Assembly: GCA_965248775.1 (NCBI GenBank)
Contig: OZ252150.1
Location: forward strand, 3,162,001-3,226,000
Source: JBHHUI01 sp965248775
Lineage (GTDB): Bacteria > Chloroflexota > Anaerolineae > Anaerolineales > JBHHUI01
Direction of reading: 5' to 3'
DNA: 64,000 nucleotides
The translations under genes were made by a program, and so were the position numbers. The notes below the pieces were generated by a model. That model did no database searches and was not told the DNA's origin. It saw only the letters and a list, made by a program, of their open reading frames with translations. Shown here piece by piece: positions 23,895-32,722 of this stretch. The number at the start of each line of letters is the position of its first letter. Positions within the stretch are counted from its first letter, which is position 1.

Positions 23895-24854
23895 ATGAAG
23901 ATCAGACTACTACCCACCGCGCAGGTCTACTTTCTCTCGCTCGTACTTGCGCTCATTGCAAGCGCCTGCGCTCCCCCGCTGGCCGATGTTGCACCCTCCG
24001 CGACGGAGATCCCCCCGGTTCCTACCGAAGCAGCCACAGCAACCGTTGCCCTGCAGCCAACTTCTACCTCGCCGCAGCCGACAGCCATTTCGCCCGAATC
24101 AACTGAGAGCCCGGCTCCACCGCCGACGGCGACAACTGTTCAATCCGAACCCACTGAAAACCCGGAATCATCTCATGAGTCAAGCGAAACATTCGTATAC
24201 GACATATTTGCCCCGGGAGGTATGGGCAGCGCATGTGTCAGCAATCCTAGACCGCAGTTCAGCGCTCATATTACGGACCTCAGCATGATCGACTATCTCT
24301 CGCTGGCCGGTACGGTGCAAGGCGGAGATCTCAAACCCCATGGCTTCTTGCACAACCTGCCCGGGCTAACGCAGGTGCCGGTCTATGCGCCCATCGATTC
24401 TTATTTAATAGACTTCGCCTACTATACCCAGAGCGGCTATAGTGTTTACACGTTCAAATTTCAGGTTTCTTGCGAGGTGGCGTATTACTTTGACCACCTC
24501 TATATAGTGGTGGACAGAATTGGGGTTGTTACGCCGGACTCTACTTCGGCAGGTAGTCATGGGACGCCAGTTTCTACGCCTCTCTTCTTCCAGGCCGGAG
24601 AATTAATTGGTTATACGGGTGACTCCCCGCTGTCCCGCAACTGGGACTTTGGTGTTCTTAATACGGGACAATGGAATCTATTGCCCACCGACGAGCCCTT
24701 CAACGAATCGGGTAATGTTGGTAAATATCGCTATGCGGTCTGCCCTTACGAATACTTCGACGTAAGCATGCGCGCGCAATACGACGCGCTGCTCGGAGAT
24801 GCGGGCAAGGGCTTTCTTAAAGTCCGACTGCAGACAGTGTTGCATCGAAATTAG
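23895..24854 (+). pseudogene. Lipoprotein with M23-like fold, C terminus cut by ISAs1 element
   Basis: A paralogue of the preceding gene: signal peptide with lipobox ASACA, a long Thr/Pro/Ser linker (residues 30-95) and the same fold (HGFLHNLPGLTQVPVYAPIDSYL, then SYYFDHLYIVVD-like and LSRNWDFGVLN segments). The true coding sequence ends at 24805: the IS element inserted inside codon 304 and the last 16 codons are IS sequence. Before insertion the frame would have run on across the target site for only a few more codons, to a TAG at 26150-26152. So the insertion changes only the extreme C terminus, and the protein might still fold. It lacks the C-terminal third seen in the first copy (VCGEVMLDLAGTAQ). 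Confidence 0.65.
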
Positions 24855-26130
24855 CGTTGAAAAAGCGGCGGGCGGTTGGCAAATAGGTGCAGCCCTGCTT
24901 GAGCGCCAGACCGATGACGAGATTATTGATGATGGCCATAACGTGTCCAGTGTTGCCCTTGGTCATACGCGTCGCGTCTTCGCGCAGGGTTTTGTCACGG
25001 CGGTAATGTAATCCGTTTTCGATTCCCCAGTGACTACGGACGAGTTGGAGCAGGCGTGCTGGTGGCGCCCGTTGGGGGTCGAGGCTCGTGACGCCACCCC
25101 GTCCAGCCGGGGCTGGGTAGACGGTCTCGGCGAATGCTCGACCAGACTTGAGATATGATACCTGGCGATCCAATTTGAAGACCTGTTGTAGGTGCGGCCA
25201 ATCGGCGTAGTCATTGAGCAGGGTGCTGGTTTGAATGGAGCGCACTTCCAAACGACCGTGGCCACTGTTTGTCGTCTGTGCCGCTTGAAAGTCATTGGGC
25301 GGGACTCCGTGGCCCGGTCGCGCTTGCTGGGGCGCGAAAAGGTCTTCGATATCCTGGCGCAAGGTGGGCTGATTATCCTTCACGGACCAGACATAATCCC
25401 CGCCTGCGGCGACGATTTGAGTTGAAGTCTTTCGTTGCGTATGGAGCGCGTCGCCTGCCCAGCCACGTACGGCTGGACGTGGTGACGACTTTTCCCCGCA
25501 AATCCAGGCGCTGCAACACGCGCTGCGCGACTGGAATCTCATTCTCTTTGACCCCAACTTCCATTTTCAGCAAGACCAGCCCTTCTTCCGGCAGATAGGC
25601 CGCCAGCAAGTGCGTGCCTTGGGTCGCACCACCGTCCAGCGTTCCGCGCACCGTCTTGCCGTCAATACTGATGACTACACTCCGTCCCGGCTCGGCCTGC
25701 CAACTCAGAAACGACCCGGCGACCTGCTCCAGTTCGTCTACGGCGACCACCTCCGCCAGGATGCGTCGATAAGTGCTGTGGTGCGGCATGCAGACGCGCT
25801 GCAATTCGAATGCCCGTGCTAACTGCCGAACGCGATGTTTGGCCCATTCTGCTATTCCGCTCGGGGTATCCTCGCCCGATAGTTTTGCCAGCACCATCAG
25901 TGTCAACACCAGTGCCAGTTCGTAACGCAACCCACGCCGCTGCCGTGTATCTGTTACCGTTTGCAGATGCGCGTACAGACCCTGCACATCCAACACGCCG
26001 CCCGCGGCTGCCGCGGCAGCTGTCTCTGCTGTAAAATCCATCGTGACCATCCTTGGTATTCTGGTTTGTCCAAACCCAAGAATATCCAGGGATGGTCTCT
26101 TTGCATATCACGACTTTAAGAAAGCCCTTG
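24806..26130 (-). mobile_element. Insertion sequence, ISAs1 family (1325 bp)
   Basis: Boundaries are exact. The ends 24806-24824 and 26112-26130 are 19-bp perfect inverted repeats (CAAGGGCTTTCTTAAAGTC). They are flanked by a 9-bp direct target duplication, AGATGCGGG, at 24797-24805 and 26131-26139. The single transposase gene is on the minus strand. The perfect repeats and target duplication point to a recent insertion, yet the transposase itself is broken, so it was either mobilised in trans or mutated afterwards. Confidence 0.92.
24817..26050 (-). pseudogene. ISAs1 family transposase, frameshifted by a 25-nt insertion
   Basis: The N-terminal part (residues 1-195, with LYAHLQTVTDTRQRRGLRYELA and SIDGKTVRGT, the latter carrying the first DDE Asp) ends in DLRGKVVT. 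The expected next residues GDALHTQRK, with the second Asp, are present but in another frame, after an extra 25 bases at about 25456-25480. The extra DNA contains the short palindrome CCAGCCACGTACGGCTGG. The second part includes GDYVWSVKDNQ and the region with WGIENGLHYRRD, which carries the C-terminal acidic residue of the DDE triad. If the 25 bases are removed, the two parts join to one transposase of about 400 residues. No slippery site is seen. Confidence 0.85.
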
Positions 26131-26152
26131 AGATGCGGGCTGTGGGCCGTAG

Positions 26153-26606
26153 CCGACTCGTCCGAACTCCGCTACTGTTGGGTTGGGGGGATCGCAGATC
26201 GGGCACCAGAGATTCGGCTCAAAAGATTGAGCCGGGAAATGTGCCTCTCAAGTGATAAGGACGCAGCAAAAATCTACTTGAACTCGTTGAAACTTTTGAT
26301 AAACGACCCGCCCTCAATTCCCTCTCCCGCGCGCGGGAGAGGGGGAGTTCGGAGCGAAGCGACGGACGGGGTGAGGTTTTTGTCGCCACCAAACCAGAAG
26401 CTTCAATGACCTTCTTGAGAATATTGAATACAGCGGAAAGAAAGGAACCATCAGAGAAGTACAGAAAAGAAAAACTTCGTCAACTAGAAGCTTCGCTTTT
26501 GCGTCTCGCAGAGTGAAAACTGAGGCAAAACCAGTTTCTGCGGCTCAGGGCCAAAAAGCGAAGCTTCTCACCCGAAGGAAATTACTCGAACTTCGTTTAC
26601 ACTGTT
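26153..26606. other. Gene-free stretch with palindromes
   Basis: No convincing coding sequence. It holds a 24-base perfect palindrome at 26320-26343 (CCCTCTCCCGCG and its complement), the familiar interspersed element that gives spurious PSPARGRGG-like frames. A second inverted repeat has 15-base perfect arms at 26486-26500 and 26554-26568 (AGAAGCTTCGCTTTT). No promoter or RNA gene was recognised. Confidence 0.6.
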
Positions 26607-26627
26607 TTGAATGGGCCCTTTGATGGT

Positions 26628-28082
26628 TTATTCAGAGTCTTCCTCGTCGGAAGGTGGCTCCTGCAACGCCTCTTCTTGCTCTGGAATGACTGCTACCGAA
26701 CCGCTCTCTTTCATCTTTCCAAGATATTCAGGAAGTTCCAACCCTACCATCGAAGAGAGATCGTGCAAGGGTGGGACGCTCTTTACCAAGTTGGATACGA
26801 AGTTGGCTGTGGATGAGCCGTTTCCGTTGCCCGAATCCCAGACAGTGATCTTATCGATCTTCAAATTCTTGATCGCCTCGACCTGTATTTCGACCAATTC
26901 GGCCATCTTCTCGATTAGCAGCAAAGTGGCGGCCGCCTGAGGATCACGGTTGGTACTTTCCACCAGCGAACGGTACCCGTCAGCCTTGGCCTCCAGCAGC
27001 TGTTTCATGCCTTTCGCCTCGGCCTGGTATTTCAACAGAATGCCGTCGGCCTCACCTTTAGCTTCCCGGCGAGTCTTTTCTGCCTCGGCTTCGGCAGCAA
27101 TTTCAACTTTCAGCTTCTCCATCTCCTCGCGAACCACTTCCTCGGCTTTCAATCGTTCCTCTTCGGCGACATAGTTCGCTCGCTGAATCTCCGCCTCGGC
27201 CTGGCGCCGAGCGACCTCTGCACGCTGCTGGGCTGCAGCTTCCTTGACCGCCAGTTCTGCATTGGATTTGGCGATATTACCCTTGGACAGGTTCTCGCCG
27301 TCCACCGCTTCGGCCTCTCGTTCCTGAACATAAATACGCTGCTCCGATTCGGCTTTCTTTCTCCCTTTTTCCGATTCGGCCACATTTTCGGCCACCCGCA
27401 CTTCTTTTTCCCGGTTGGCATTGGACGAACCGATCGCCCCCAGTTTATCCTGCTCGGCCACGTCAACTTTGGCCTTGTTGAGGGCTTCCGAGGCCGCCTT
27501 TTTACCGATGCTCTCGATATAGTCCGACTCGTCCGTAATATCGGTGATATTGACATTGATCAGGTGCAGGCCGATCTTGTTCAGTTCCGGTTGCACATTG
27601 TGCCGGATGGACTCCAGAAAACTTTCGCGGTCCTGGTTGATCTGCTCGATTGTCAGCGAGGCGACCGTGAGGCGAAGCTGGCCGAAAATGATCTCCTGGG
27701 CCATGTCTTCAATTTCCTGGGCGGGAAGATGAAGCAGGCGCTCGGCCGCATTGGTCATAATATCCGCATTTGTGCTGATACCGACCGTAAACGTGCTCGG
27801 TACGTGGATGCGGATGTTCTGCAAAGATAGCGCATTTTCCAATGGAATATTGATCGTCAGTGGTGTTAGGCTGAGGTAGGCATAGTCCTGGATGAGCGGC
27901 CAGACCAGGATGCCGCCACCATGCATTGTATGGCTGGTCTTTCCACCTGCAACACGCCCGTAAATTACCAGGATCTTGTCCGATGGGCAGCGTTTATACC
28001 TGCTCGTGAGGTAAATGATGGTGAAGAAAACCAGAATGATAAAAGCAACGACGGCAAAAAGTGTAAAAGTAGTAGCATCCAT
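26628..28082 (-). CDS. Flotillin-like SPFH domain protein
   Basis: A 484-residue membrane-associated scaffold protein. Residues 5-27 form one membrane helix (LFAVVAFIILVFFTIIYL). The SPFH/band 7 domain follows to about 190 (VGISTNADIMTNAAERLL, then EQINQDRESFLESIRHNVQPELNKIGLHLINVNITDI). Residues 200-370 are a long alpha-helical, Ala/Glu/Lys-rich coiled coil typical of flotillins. The C terminus is a short Pro/Glu tail. Flotillins oligomerise and organise membrane microdomains. The start ATG has GGGAG eight bases upstream. It follows the NfeD-like gene by 18 bases, the arrangement of Bacillus yuaF-floT, so the pair probably forms one membrane complex. Confidence 0.88.
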   Translation of the reverse strand: MDATTFTLFAVVAFIILVFFTIIYLTSRYKRCPSDKILVIYGRVAGGKTSHTMHGGGILVWPLIQDYAYLSLTPLTINIPLENALSLQNIRIHVPSTFTVGISTNADIMTNAAERLLHLPAQEIEDMAQEIIFGQLRLTVASLTIEQINQDRESFLESIRHNVQPELNKIGLHLINVNITDITDESDYIESIGKKAASEALNKAKVDVAEQDKLGAIGSSNANREKEVRVAENVAESEKGRKKAESEQRIYVQEREAEAVDGENLSKGNIAKSNAELAVKEAAAQQRAEVARRQAEAEIQRANYVAEEERLKAEEVVREEMEKLKVEIAAEAEAEKTRREAKGEADGILLKYQAEAKGMKQLLEAKADGYRSLVESTNRDPQAAATLLLIEKMAELVEIQVEAIKNLKIDKITVWDSGNGNGSSTANFVSNLVKSVPPLHDLSSMVGLELPEYLGKMKESGSVAVIPEQEEALQEPPSDEEDSE

Positions 28083-28100
28083 TTCAAACTCCCTGGAATA

Positions 28101-28679
28101 TTAAGTTTCCAACCGTTCCACAATCAGCGTACTGCTCCCCTGGACCTGCACAACTTTGACAGGGGACTGGCTTGGGATTTCCTGCCCGCTCGCGGACCTG
28201 GCATCGAATATTTTGAGCCCACCCTGGACAGTCACGCGTACCTGGCCGATGCCGCTCTTTGGTATGCGCAGATAGACACTTCCTATCTGTCCAATGGCGT
28301 TTTCGATTTTCAAAGTCCCTTCGGACTGCAGGCCTTTGAAAAAGGTAAAGATAAAGCTGATGACCCAAACAGAAAACAGCCCTACCGCCGTCCCACCCAG
28401 AATGGTAAAGGGGATGGCCATCTCGGTGTTGATAAACGCCAGCCCGGATAGGCCAAACATCATAAAGAAAGCGGTTAAGCTCTGCAGGGAGAGCAGTTTG
28501 AAGCTAATGTCTGTATCGCCGTGGGAGGCATCGATCACTCCGTCTGTATCGAAATCCAGATCATCAACATCGCCGACGATAAAGAATAGAGCGGCACGGA
28601 ACAAAAATAATAGTCCTCCGATGAGCGCAGAGGCCCAATAAACAATTTCAATCCATGACAAATTTTGAATAAATTCCAC
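28101..28679 (-). CDS. NfeD/YuaF-like membrane protein
   Basis: A protein of about 192 residues. After the start there are three membrane helices (near residues 8-35, 58-78 and 84-112), and a C-terminal soluble beta-barrel (OB-like, NfeD fold): LKIENAIGQIGSVYLRIPKSGIGQVRVTVQGGLKIFDARS, ending in VVQVQGSSTLIVERLE. I start it at the GTG 28679, which has GGAG seven bases upstream; the longer frame to TTG 28724 adds a hydrophilic piece without a ribosome site. NfeD-type partners are usually next to flotillins or stomatins, as here. It probably helps anchor or regulate the flotillin assembly. Confidence 0.8.
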   Translation of the reverse strand: MEFIQNLSWIEIVYWASALIGGLLFLFRAALFFIVGDVDDLDFDTDGVIDASHGDTDISFKLLSLQSLTAFFMMFGLSGLAFINTEMAIPFTILGGTAVGLFSVWVISFIFTFFKGLQSEGTLKIENAIGQIGSVYLRIPKSGIGQVRVTVQGGLKIFDARSASGQEIPSQSPVKVVQVQGSSTLIVERLET

Positions 28680-28916
28680 CTTCACACTCCGTTCCGTCCG
28701 ATTATACAGCCAATATATTTTCAAATTGTGGACGGAAAATAAAAATTCTCAAAGAATGAAGAATTACGCCCAATTATCGCCTACGTGTATTGGTCATCTA
28801 TGCCCGATTAAATCGGGGAGGCTGGGCGCGGCGCAAGTGTTGCCCCGGTGGGATTGGGAGTCGTCGACCTGTTTAAGTTCTACATTCGGTAAACGATAAT
28901 TGCTCCCGCTTTTCCT
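28680..28916. other. Intergenic stretch between NfeD-like gene and the EF-G-like promoter
   Basis: Nothing clear apart from AT-rich flanking sequence near 28720-28780 and a GC-rich stretch at 28805-28870. It must hold the promoter for the NfeD-flotillin pair on the minus strand, but no good match was found. Confidence 0.4.
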
Positions 28917-28945
28917 TTGACAACCCCTCCACCGTCCGTTAGAAT
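28917..28945 (+). promoter_or_regulatory. Consensus sigma-70-type promoter of the EF-G-like gene
   Basis: TTGACA at 28917-28922 and TAGAAT at 28940-28945, 17 bases apart. This is the same pair of hexamers and the same spacing as the promoter of the glycine operon. Transcription should start near 28952, giving a leader of about 165 bases that carries AGGAG just before the ATG. Confidence 0.75.
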
Positions 28946-29115
28946 CGCCTCACTTCCGCAAGCACAACCAATCGAACTCCGCTCTGCCAGAATGTTTAAT
29001 GAACTCTAGGTTCCGTACAGAGCGCGCACTAAATATATCCGCGTAGATCCGCGTCCCACTTTGGGACTCAATTGAAATCATCGAGTCGCTAGATTCGATC
29101 AAGCTAGGAGAAGCA

Positions 29116-31218
29116 ATGAAGGAATATGGGACCGACGCCATTCGTAATATCGCGCTGATCGGCCACGGCGGCGCGGGCAAGACCTCGCTTGTGGAAGCCT
29201 TTCTGCACTTTACCGGCGCGACGACACGTTTGGGTCGTGTTGAAGACGGTACTGCTATCGCCGATTATGAAGATGAAGAACAACGCCGGCGTATCTCCAT
29301 TAGTAGCGCACAGGTGGTGATCGAACATAACAATGTGAAGATCAATGTGCTCGATACGCCGGGTTTCACCGACTTTGTGGGCGAGGTCAAATCCGCATTG
29401 CAGGTGGCCGATGCTGCCATCGTCGTCGTGGATGCGGTCTCCGGTGTTGAAGTCGGCACCGAACTGGTCTGGGGTTTCTGTGAAGAACTTGGTCTGCCGC
29501 GCTTTATTGTCATCAACAAGCTGGACCGTGACAACGGCGACTTCCAGCAAGCGCTGGCCTCGGTGCAACAACTTGCCGAAGATAAGAAACTCGTCCCGGC
29601 CACGCTCCCCTGGGGAGAGGGGCAGGATATGCAAGGTGTGATCGGGCTGCTCTCCAGGAAAGCGCGTGCCGGAACCGGCAAGGAGGAGCAGGACATCCCA
29701 GCCGAATTTGTGGAGGCTACAGCAGCCGCGCGCACGGAATTGGAAGAAGCAGCAGCGGAAGGCGACGACGATTTGCTGATGAAGTATCTGGACGGCGAAG
29801 CCCTCAGCAATGCCGATATCGAACTTGAGTTTAAGCAGGCCGTCGCCGCCGGATCGTTCGTGCCGGTGTTTGCCTGCGCTGCCACGGCCGAGATTGGTAT
29901 CGGCCCGCTGCTCGCAGGAATCCAGCGTTATATCCCCTCTCCGGCCGAGCGTGGGCCGATAATTTCTCAGAACGGTTCGGAAGCCGATGAGGAAATCAAG
30001 GCCGAAGATGGCGGCCCATTGGGCGTCTACGCTTTCAAGACCACAGCCGACCCGTTTGTGGGCCGGCTAACCTATATGCGCGTCATGTCCGGCGTGCTCG
30101 ATTCTGATACGCGCGTCTGGAACCATACCAAGAGTACCGAACAGCGCATCGGCACGTTGCACGTCATGCGCGGCAAAGAGCAGATATCAGTGACTCGCCT
30201 GCACGCGGGCGATATTGGCATCGTTGCAAAACTAGGTGATACCGTGACCGGTGATTCGCTCGGTGACAAAGCGAAGCCGCTCCATTTTTCCCAGCCCACG
30301 TATCCCGGTTCGCTCTATTCCGTTGCCGTTCGCCCTCGCACACAGACCGATCAGGCCAAGATGGGCCCCACGCTTGCTCGTCTGTGTGAGGAGGACCCGA
30401 CATTGCACTGGCACAACCAGCCATCCACCCTCGAGACGATCCTGGAAGGCATGGGCGATCAACACATCGATGTCGCCATGCGGCGTGCAGAGGATAAATT
30501 CGGCACCGGCATCGACACAAAAACGCCACGCGTGCCGTATCAGGAAACGATCACCAGGGTGGCCAATAGCCAATATCGTCATAAGAAACAGACCGGCGGC
30601 GCGGGTCAGTTCGGTGAAGTGCATTTGCGAGTAGAGCCGCTCGATCAGGCCGAGAAGAACGAGAAGAAAGGGCACGGCGACGATAACTTCTGGTTTGTAA
30701 ACCAGGTCTTCGGCGGTTCCATCTCATCCGGGTATATGACGGCCATAGAGAAGGGCGTCATCACTGTGATGCGCGATGGCGTGATCGCCGGTTATCCAGT
30801 CGGGAAGATCTTTGTGGCGGTTACGGACGGCAAGGAACATCCCGTCGATTCGAAGCCGATCGCCTTTGAGATCGCAGCCCGCGAAGCCTTCAAGCTTGCC
30901 GTGCAGGATGCCAATCCTGTCCTGCTCGAACCGATCATGCACATGGCGATCACTGTGCCGGAAACAAATATGGGCGACGTGTTGAGCGATATGAATTCGC
31001 GGCGCGCGCGTGTGCTTGGGATGGACAACGATGAAGGCAAAAGTATCGTGACTGCCGAAGTGCCACTTGCAGAAGTGCAGCGCTATGTCACCGAATTGCG
31101 TTCAATTACGCAGGGGCGTGGGGTTTTCGCAATGGAATATTTGCGTCACGAGCAAGTGCCGACCCACATTGCCCAGGATGTGATCGATCAGGCCAAGCGG
31201 GAGGCGCAGGAAGACTGA
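29116..31218 (+). CDS. EF-G-like translation factor paralogue
   Basis: A 700-residue GTPase with the full EF-G architecture. The G domain has GHGGAGKTSL near residues 16-25 (P-loop), DTPG near 77-80 and NKLD near 136-139. Domain II and the later domains (for example GGAGQFGEVHLRVEPL and AREAFKLAVQDANPVLLEPI) follow, and the C terminus ends in RHEQVPTHIAQDVI. The P-loop glycine-rich segment and the shortened switch region (GRVEDGTAIADYEDEEQRRRIS) match the EF-G-like (FusA-paralogue) group rather than canonical FusA. Canonical genes sit beside rpsL/rpsG/tuf, which are absent here. It stands alone, with a strong promoter and AGGAG, so it is expressed by itself. Its specific role in ribosome work is not settled. 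Confidence 0.9.
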   Translation: MKEYGTDAIRNIALIGHGGAGKTSLVEAFLHFTGATTRLGRVEDGTAIADYEDEEQRRRISISSAQVVIEHNNVKINVLDTPGFTDFVGEVKSALQVADAAIVVVDAVSGVEVGTELVWGFCEELGLPRFIVINKLDRDNGDFQQALASVQQLAEDKKLVPATLPWGEGQDMQGVIGLLSRKARAGTGKEEQDIPAEFVEATAAARTELEEAAAEGDDDLLMKYLDGEALSNADIELEFKQAVAAGSFVPVFACAATAEIGIGPLLAGIQRYIPSPAERGPIISQNGSEADEEIKAEDGGPLGVYAFKTTADPFVGRLTYMRVMSGVLDSDTRVWNHTKSTEQRIGTLHVMRGKEQISVTRLHAGDIGIVAKLGDTVTGDSLGDKAKPLHFSQPTYPGSLYSVAVRPRTQTDQAKMGPTLARLCEEDPTLHWHNQPSTLETILEGMGDQHIDVAMRRAEDKFGTGIDTKTPRVPYQETITRVANSQYRHKKQTGGAGQFGEVHLRVEPLDQAEKNEKKGHGDDNFWFVNQVFGGSISSGYMTAIEKGVITVMRDGVIAGYPVGKIFVAVTDGKEHPVDSKPIAFEIAAREAFKLAVQDANPVLLEPIMHMAITVPETNMGDVLSDMNSRRARVLGMDNDEGKSIVTAEVPLAEVQRYVTELRSITQGRGVFAMEYLRHEQVPTHIAQDVIDQAKREAQED

Positions 31219-31251
31219 GAGTTTGAGAGCGGGGTGTTTGGCCGCCGTCCG

Positions 31252-31785
31252 CTACAGCCCTCGTAGTAACTTCGCCGGTAACTTCAATAATTTCTTCAAC
31301 CAACGCTGCTGCGCGCTGAGTTGCTCCCTGTCGGCCAGCCCGGCTTCCAGATCGAGCAGTCCGTCGTAGTGGCGGCCTTGTTTTATGCGAACCTGACCGA
31401 GTAGGTTTAGCACAAAAGCGCGCTCTTCCTGTTCGTCTAATTCGTTGTAAATCTCAACCGCTTCCGAGAGCGCATTTCCGGCTTCATCCAGATCATTCAG
31501 CTCCATGCGGATCGAACCGAGATTACCCAATGCCTGCGCCTCGCGTTGCCGATCGTTAAGTTCGCGGAATAACGTCAAAGCTGCCGCTACGGCTGCCAGT
31601 GCTGCCTCCCACTCTTTCAGTCCGCGCTGCACCACCCCGACATTGTTTAGCATCTCGCCGGCCATGGCCAGATCGCCTGCGGCTTGGTATTCATTTGACG
31701 CCTCGCTAAAGGCTATCTGGGCGCGCGCCAATTGTCCCGCTTCGTACAGTTGCAGGCCGCGCTGATGAGATTCAATCTCCGGCAT
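31252..31785 (-). CDS. Tetratricopeptide repeat (TPR) protein
   Basis: A 177-residue protein made almost wholly of TPR helices, with Gly/Ala/Leu at TPR positions: GLQLYEAGQLARAQIAFSEA, GDLAMAGEMLNNVGVVQRGL, then NDRQREAQALGNLGSIRMEL and ALSEAVEIYNELDEQEERAFV. It has four to five repeats and no signal peptide. TPR proteins bind other proteins; the partner is unknown. The following gene, a DNA-binding regulator, is upstream on the same strand, but a hairpin repeat lies between the two. The C-terminal helix (RWLKKLLKLPAKLLRGL) is strongly basic and amphipathic. Confidence 0.75.
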   Translation of the reverse strand: MPEIESHQRGLQLYEAGQLARAQIAFSEASNEYQAAGDLAMAGEMLNNVGVVQRGLKEWEAALAAVAAALTLFRELNDRQREAQALGNLGSIRMELNDLDEAGNALSEAVEIYNELDEQEERAFVLNLLGQVRIKQGRHYDGLLDLEAGLADREQLSAQQRWLKKLLKLPAKLLRGL

Positions 31786-31824
31786 ACCGACCTAGTTCTT
31801 TCGGCACAGTGCCGTGCATAGCGA

Positions 31825-31845
31825 CCCAGTTCGTTCGGTACTGGG
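31825..31845. repeat. CCCAGT-N9-ACTGGG hairpin, copy 1
   Basis: Six-base arms with a nine-base spacer, inside a larger motif starting GACCCAGTTC. Similar copies are at 51856-51876 and 54959-54979, with a degenerate one at 32606. It lies between a TPR gene and a regulator gene. Confidence 0.6.
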
Positions 31846-31871
31846 CTGCACGGTGTACTGTGTACAGGTTG

Positions 31872-32546
31872 TTAGAGGGTGATGTCGAGCAGGCCTTCGG
31901 CCACAGTGCGGAGACGATCAACGGGCAAGTCCGAGAGTTGCATCGCGAGACGCACGAAAGGCTCGTTGTGGGGTTCGGCTACGAAAGCTTGCAGCTCGGG
32001 TGGCAGATCGGCGAAACGATCGAAGGCATGGCGTGCTGCAAGCCACTTGCCAAGGGGACTCTCGTTTTCAAGGAATTCATCGAGCGCCATTTCGAGCGTC
32101 TCTGCCAAAGCTTCCAATTCCGGCAGCGGGATCGGCTTGTCGCCGAATTCATAAGCCTTGAGCTTAGCGCGAGAAATCCCGGCTTCGCGGGCGAGTTCTT
32201 TCTGGCGGAGACCCTTCCCCTTCCGCGCCATGCGGATTAACGCACCCAGGCTACGTTGGCGCTCGGCGAGAAATTCATCCGGGTCCTTAGTTAGAACTTC
32301 GGAATCGCTGAGGAGCTCGCCATTCCAGAAGTGCGAAACCGGAACATCGAAATTGTGTGCGAGCAGCTCCAGTTGCGCTATCGAAGAAGGGCGCACACCA
32401 CTTTCTAGCGAGCGATACGCGGCGGACGATAGTCCGATGGCGTCAGCAGATTCTCGGACGCTCCTCCCGCTTGCCTGTCGTGCATCGCGGATCAGAACGC
32501 CTAAAATCTTGGCACGGATTTTGAATATTTCTCGTCTCGAGGTCAT
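31872..32546 (-). CDS. Transcription regulator with two XRE-type HTH domains
   Basis: A 224-residue protein. Residues 10-65 form a first helix-turn-helix domain of the Cro/C1 type (LIRDARQASGRSVRESADAIGLSSAAYRSLESG), and residues 100-150 a second (LGALIRMARKGKGLRQKELAREAGISRAKLKAYEFGDK). Two HTH domains in one chain should allow binding to a bipartite or palindromic operator. The C-terminal 75 residues are helical and probably a dimer or effector module. I start it at ATG 32546, which has AGGA eight bases upstream; the longer frame to 32621 lacks one. The targets are unknown. A repeat with GACCCAGTT lies 60 bp upstream of the start. Confidence 0.8.
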   Translation of the reverse strand: MTSRREIFKIRAKILGVLIRDARQASGRSVRESADAIGLSSAAYRSLESGVRPSSIAQLELLAHNFDVPVSHFWNGELLSDSEVLTKDPDEFLAERQRSLGALIRMARKGKGLRQKELAREAGISRAKLKAYEFGDKPIPLPELEALAETLEMALDEFLENESPLGKWLAARHAFDRFADLPPELQAFVAEPHNEPFVRLAMQLSDLPVDRLRTVAEGLLDITL

Positions 32547-32722
32547 TTCATCTTCCTGCAGAGTGACGTGCGCTCCACGTCCAGTCTGTCCGTGACTAGG
32601 TAACGACCCAGTTCGTTTCACGATGCAGTCTGCACATGACTGTGCTCCCCTTTTCGTACTATGCAGGTACTGATTATAACGAGGGGATCACCACAACACA
32701 ACCCACGCAGTCGATAGTGAAA

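Noticed and set aside
25440..25490. Programmed frameshift in the ISAs1 transposase
   Set aside because: The joint is a 25-base insertion relative to the expected protein, not a slippery run, so a broken gene is the simpler reading.
26053..26409. Plus-strand frame of 118 residues across the right end of the ISAs1 element
   Set aside because: It begins inside the IS and passes through a GC-rich palindrome that gives the known spurious PSPARGRGG-type sequence; no domain and no ribosome site.
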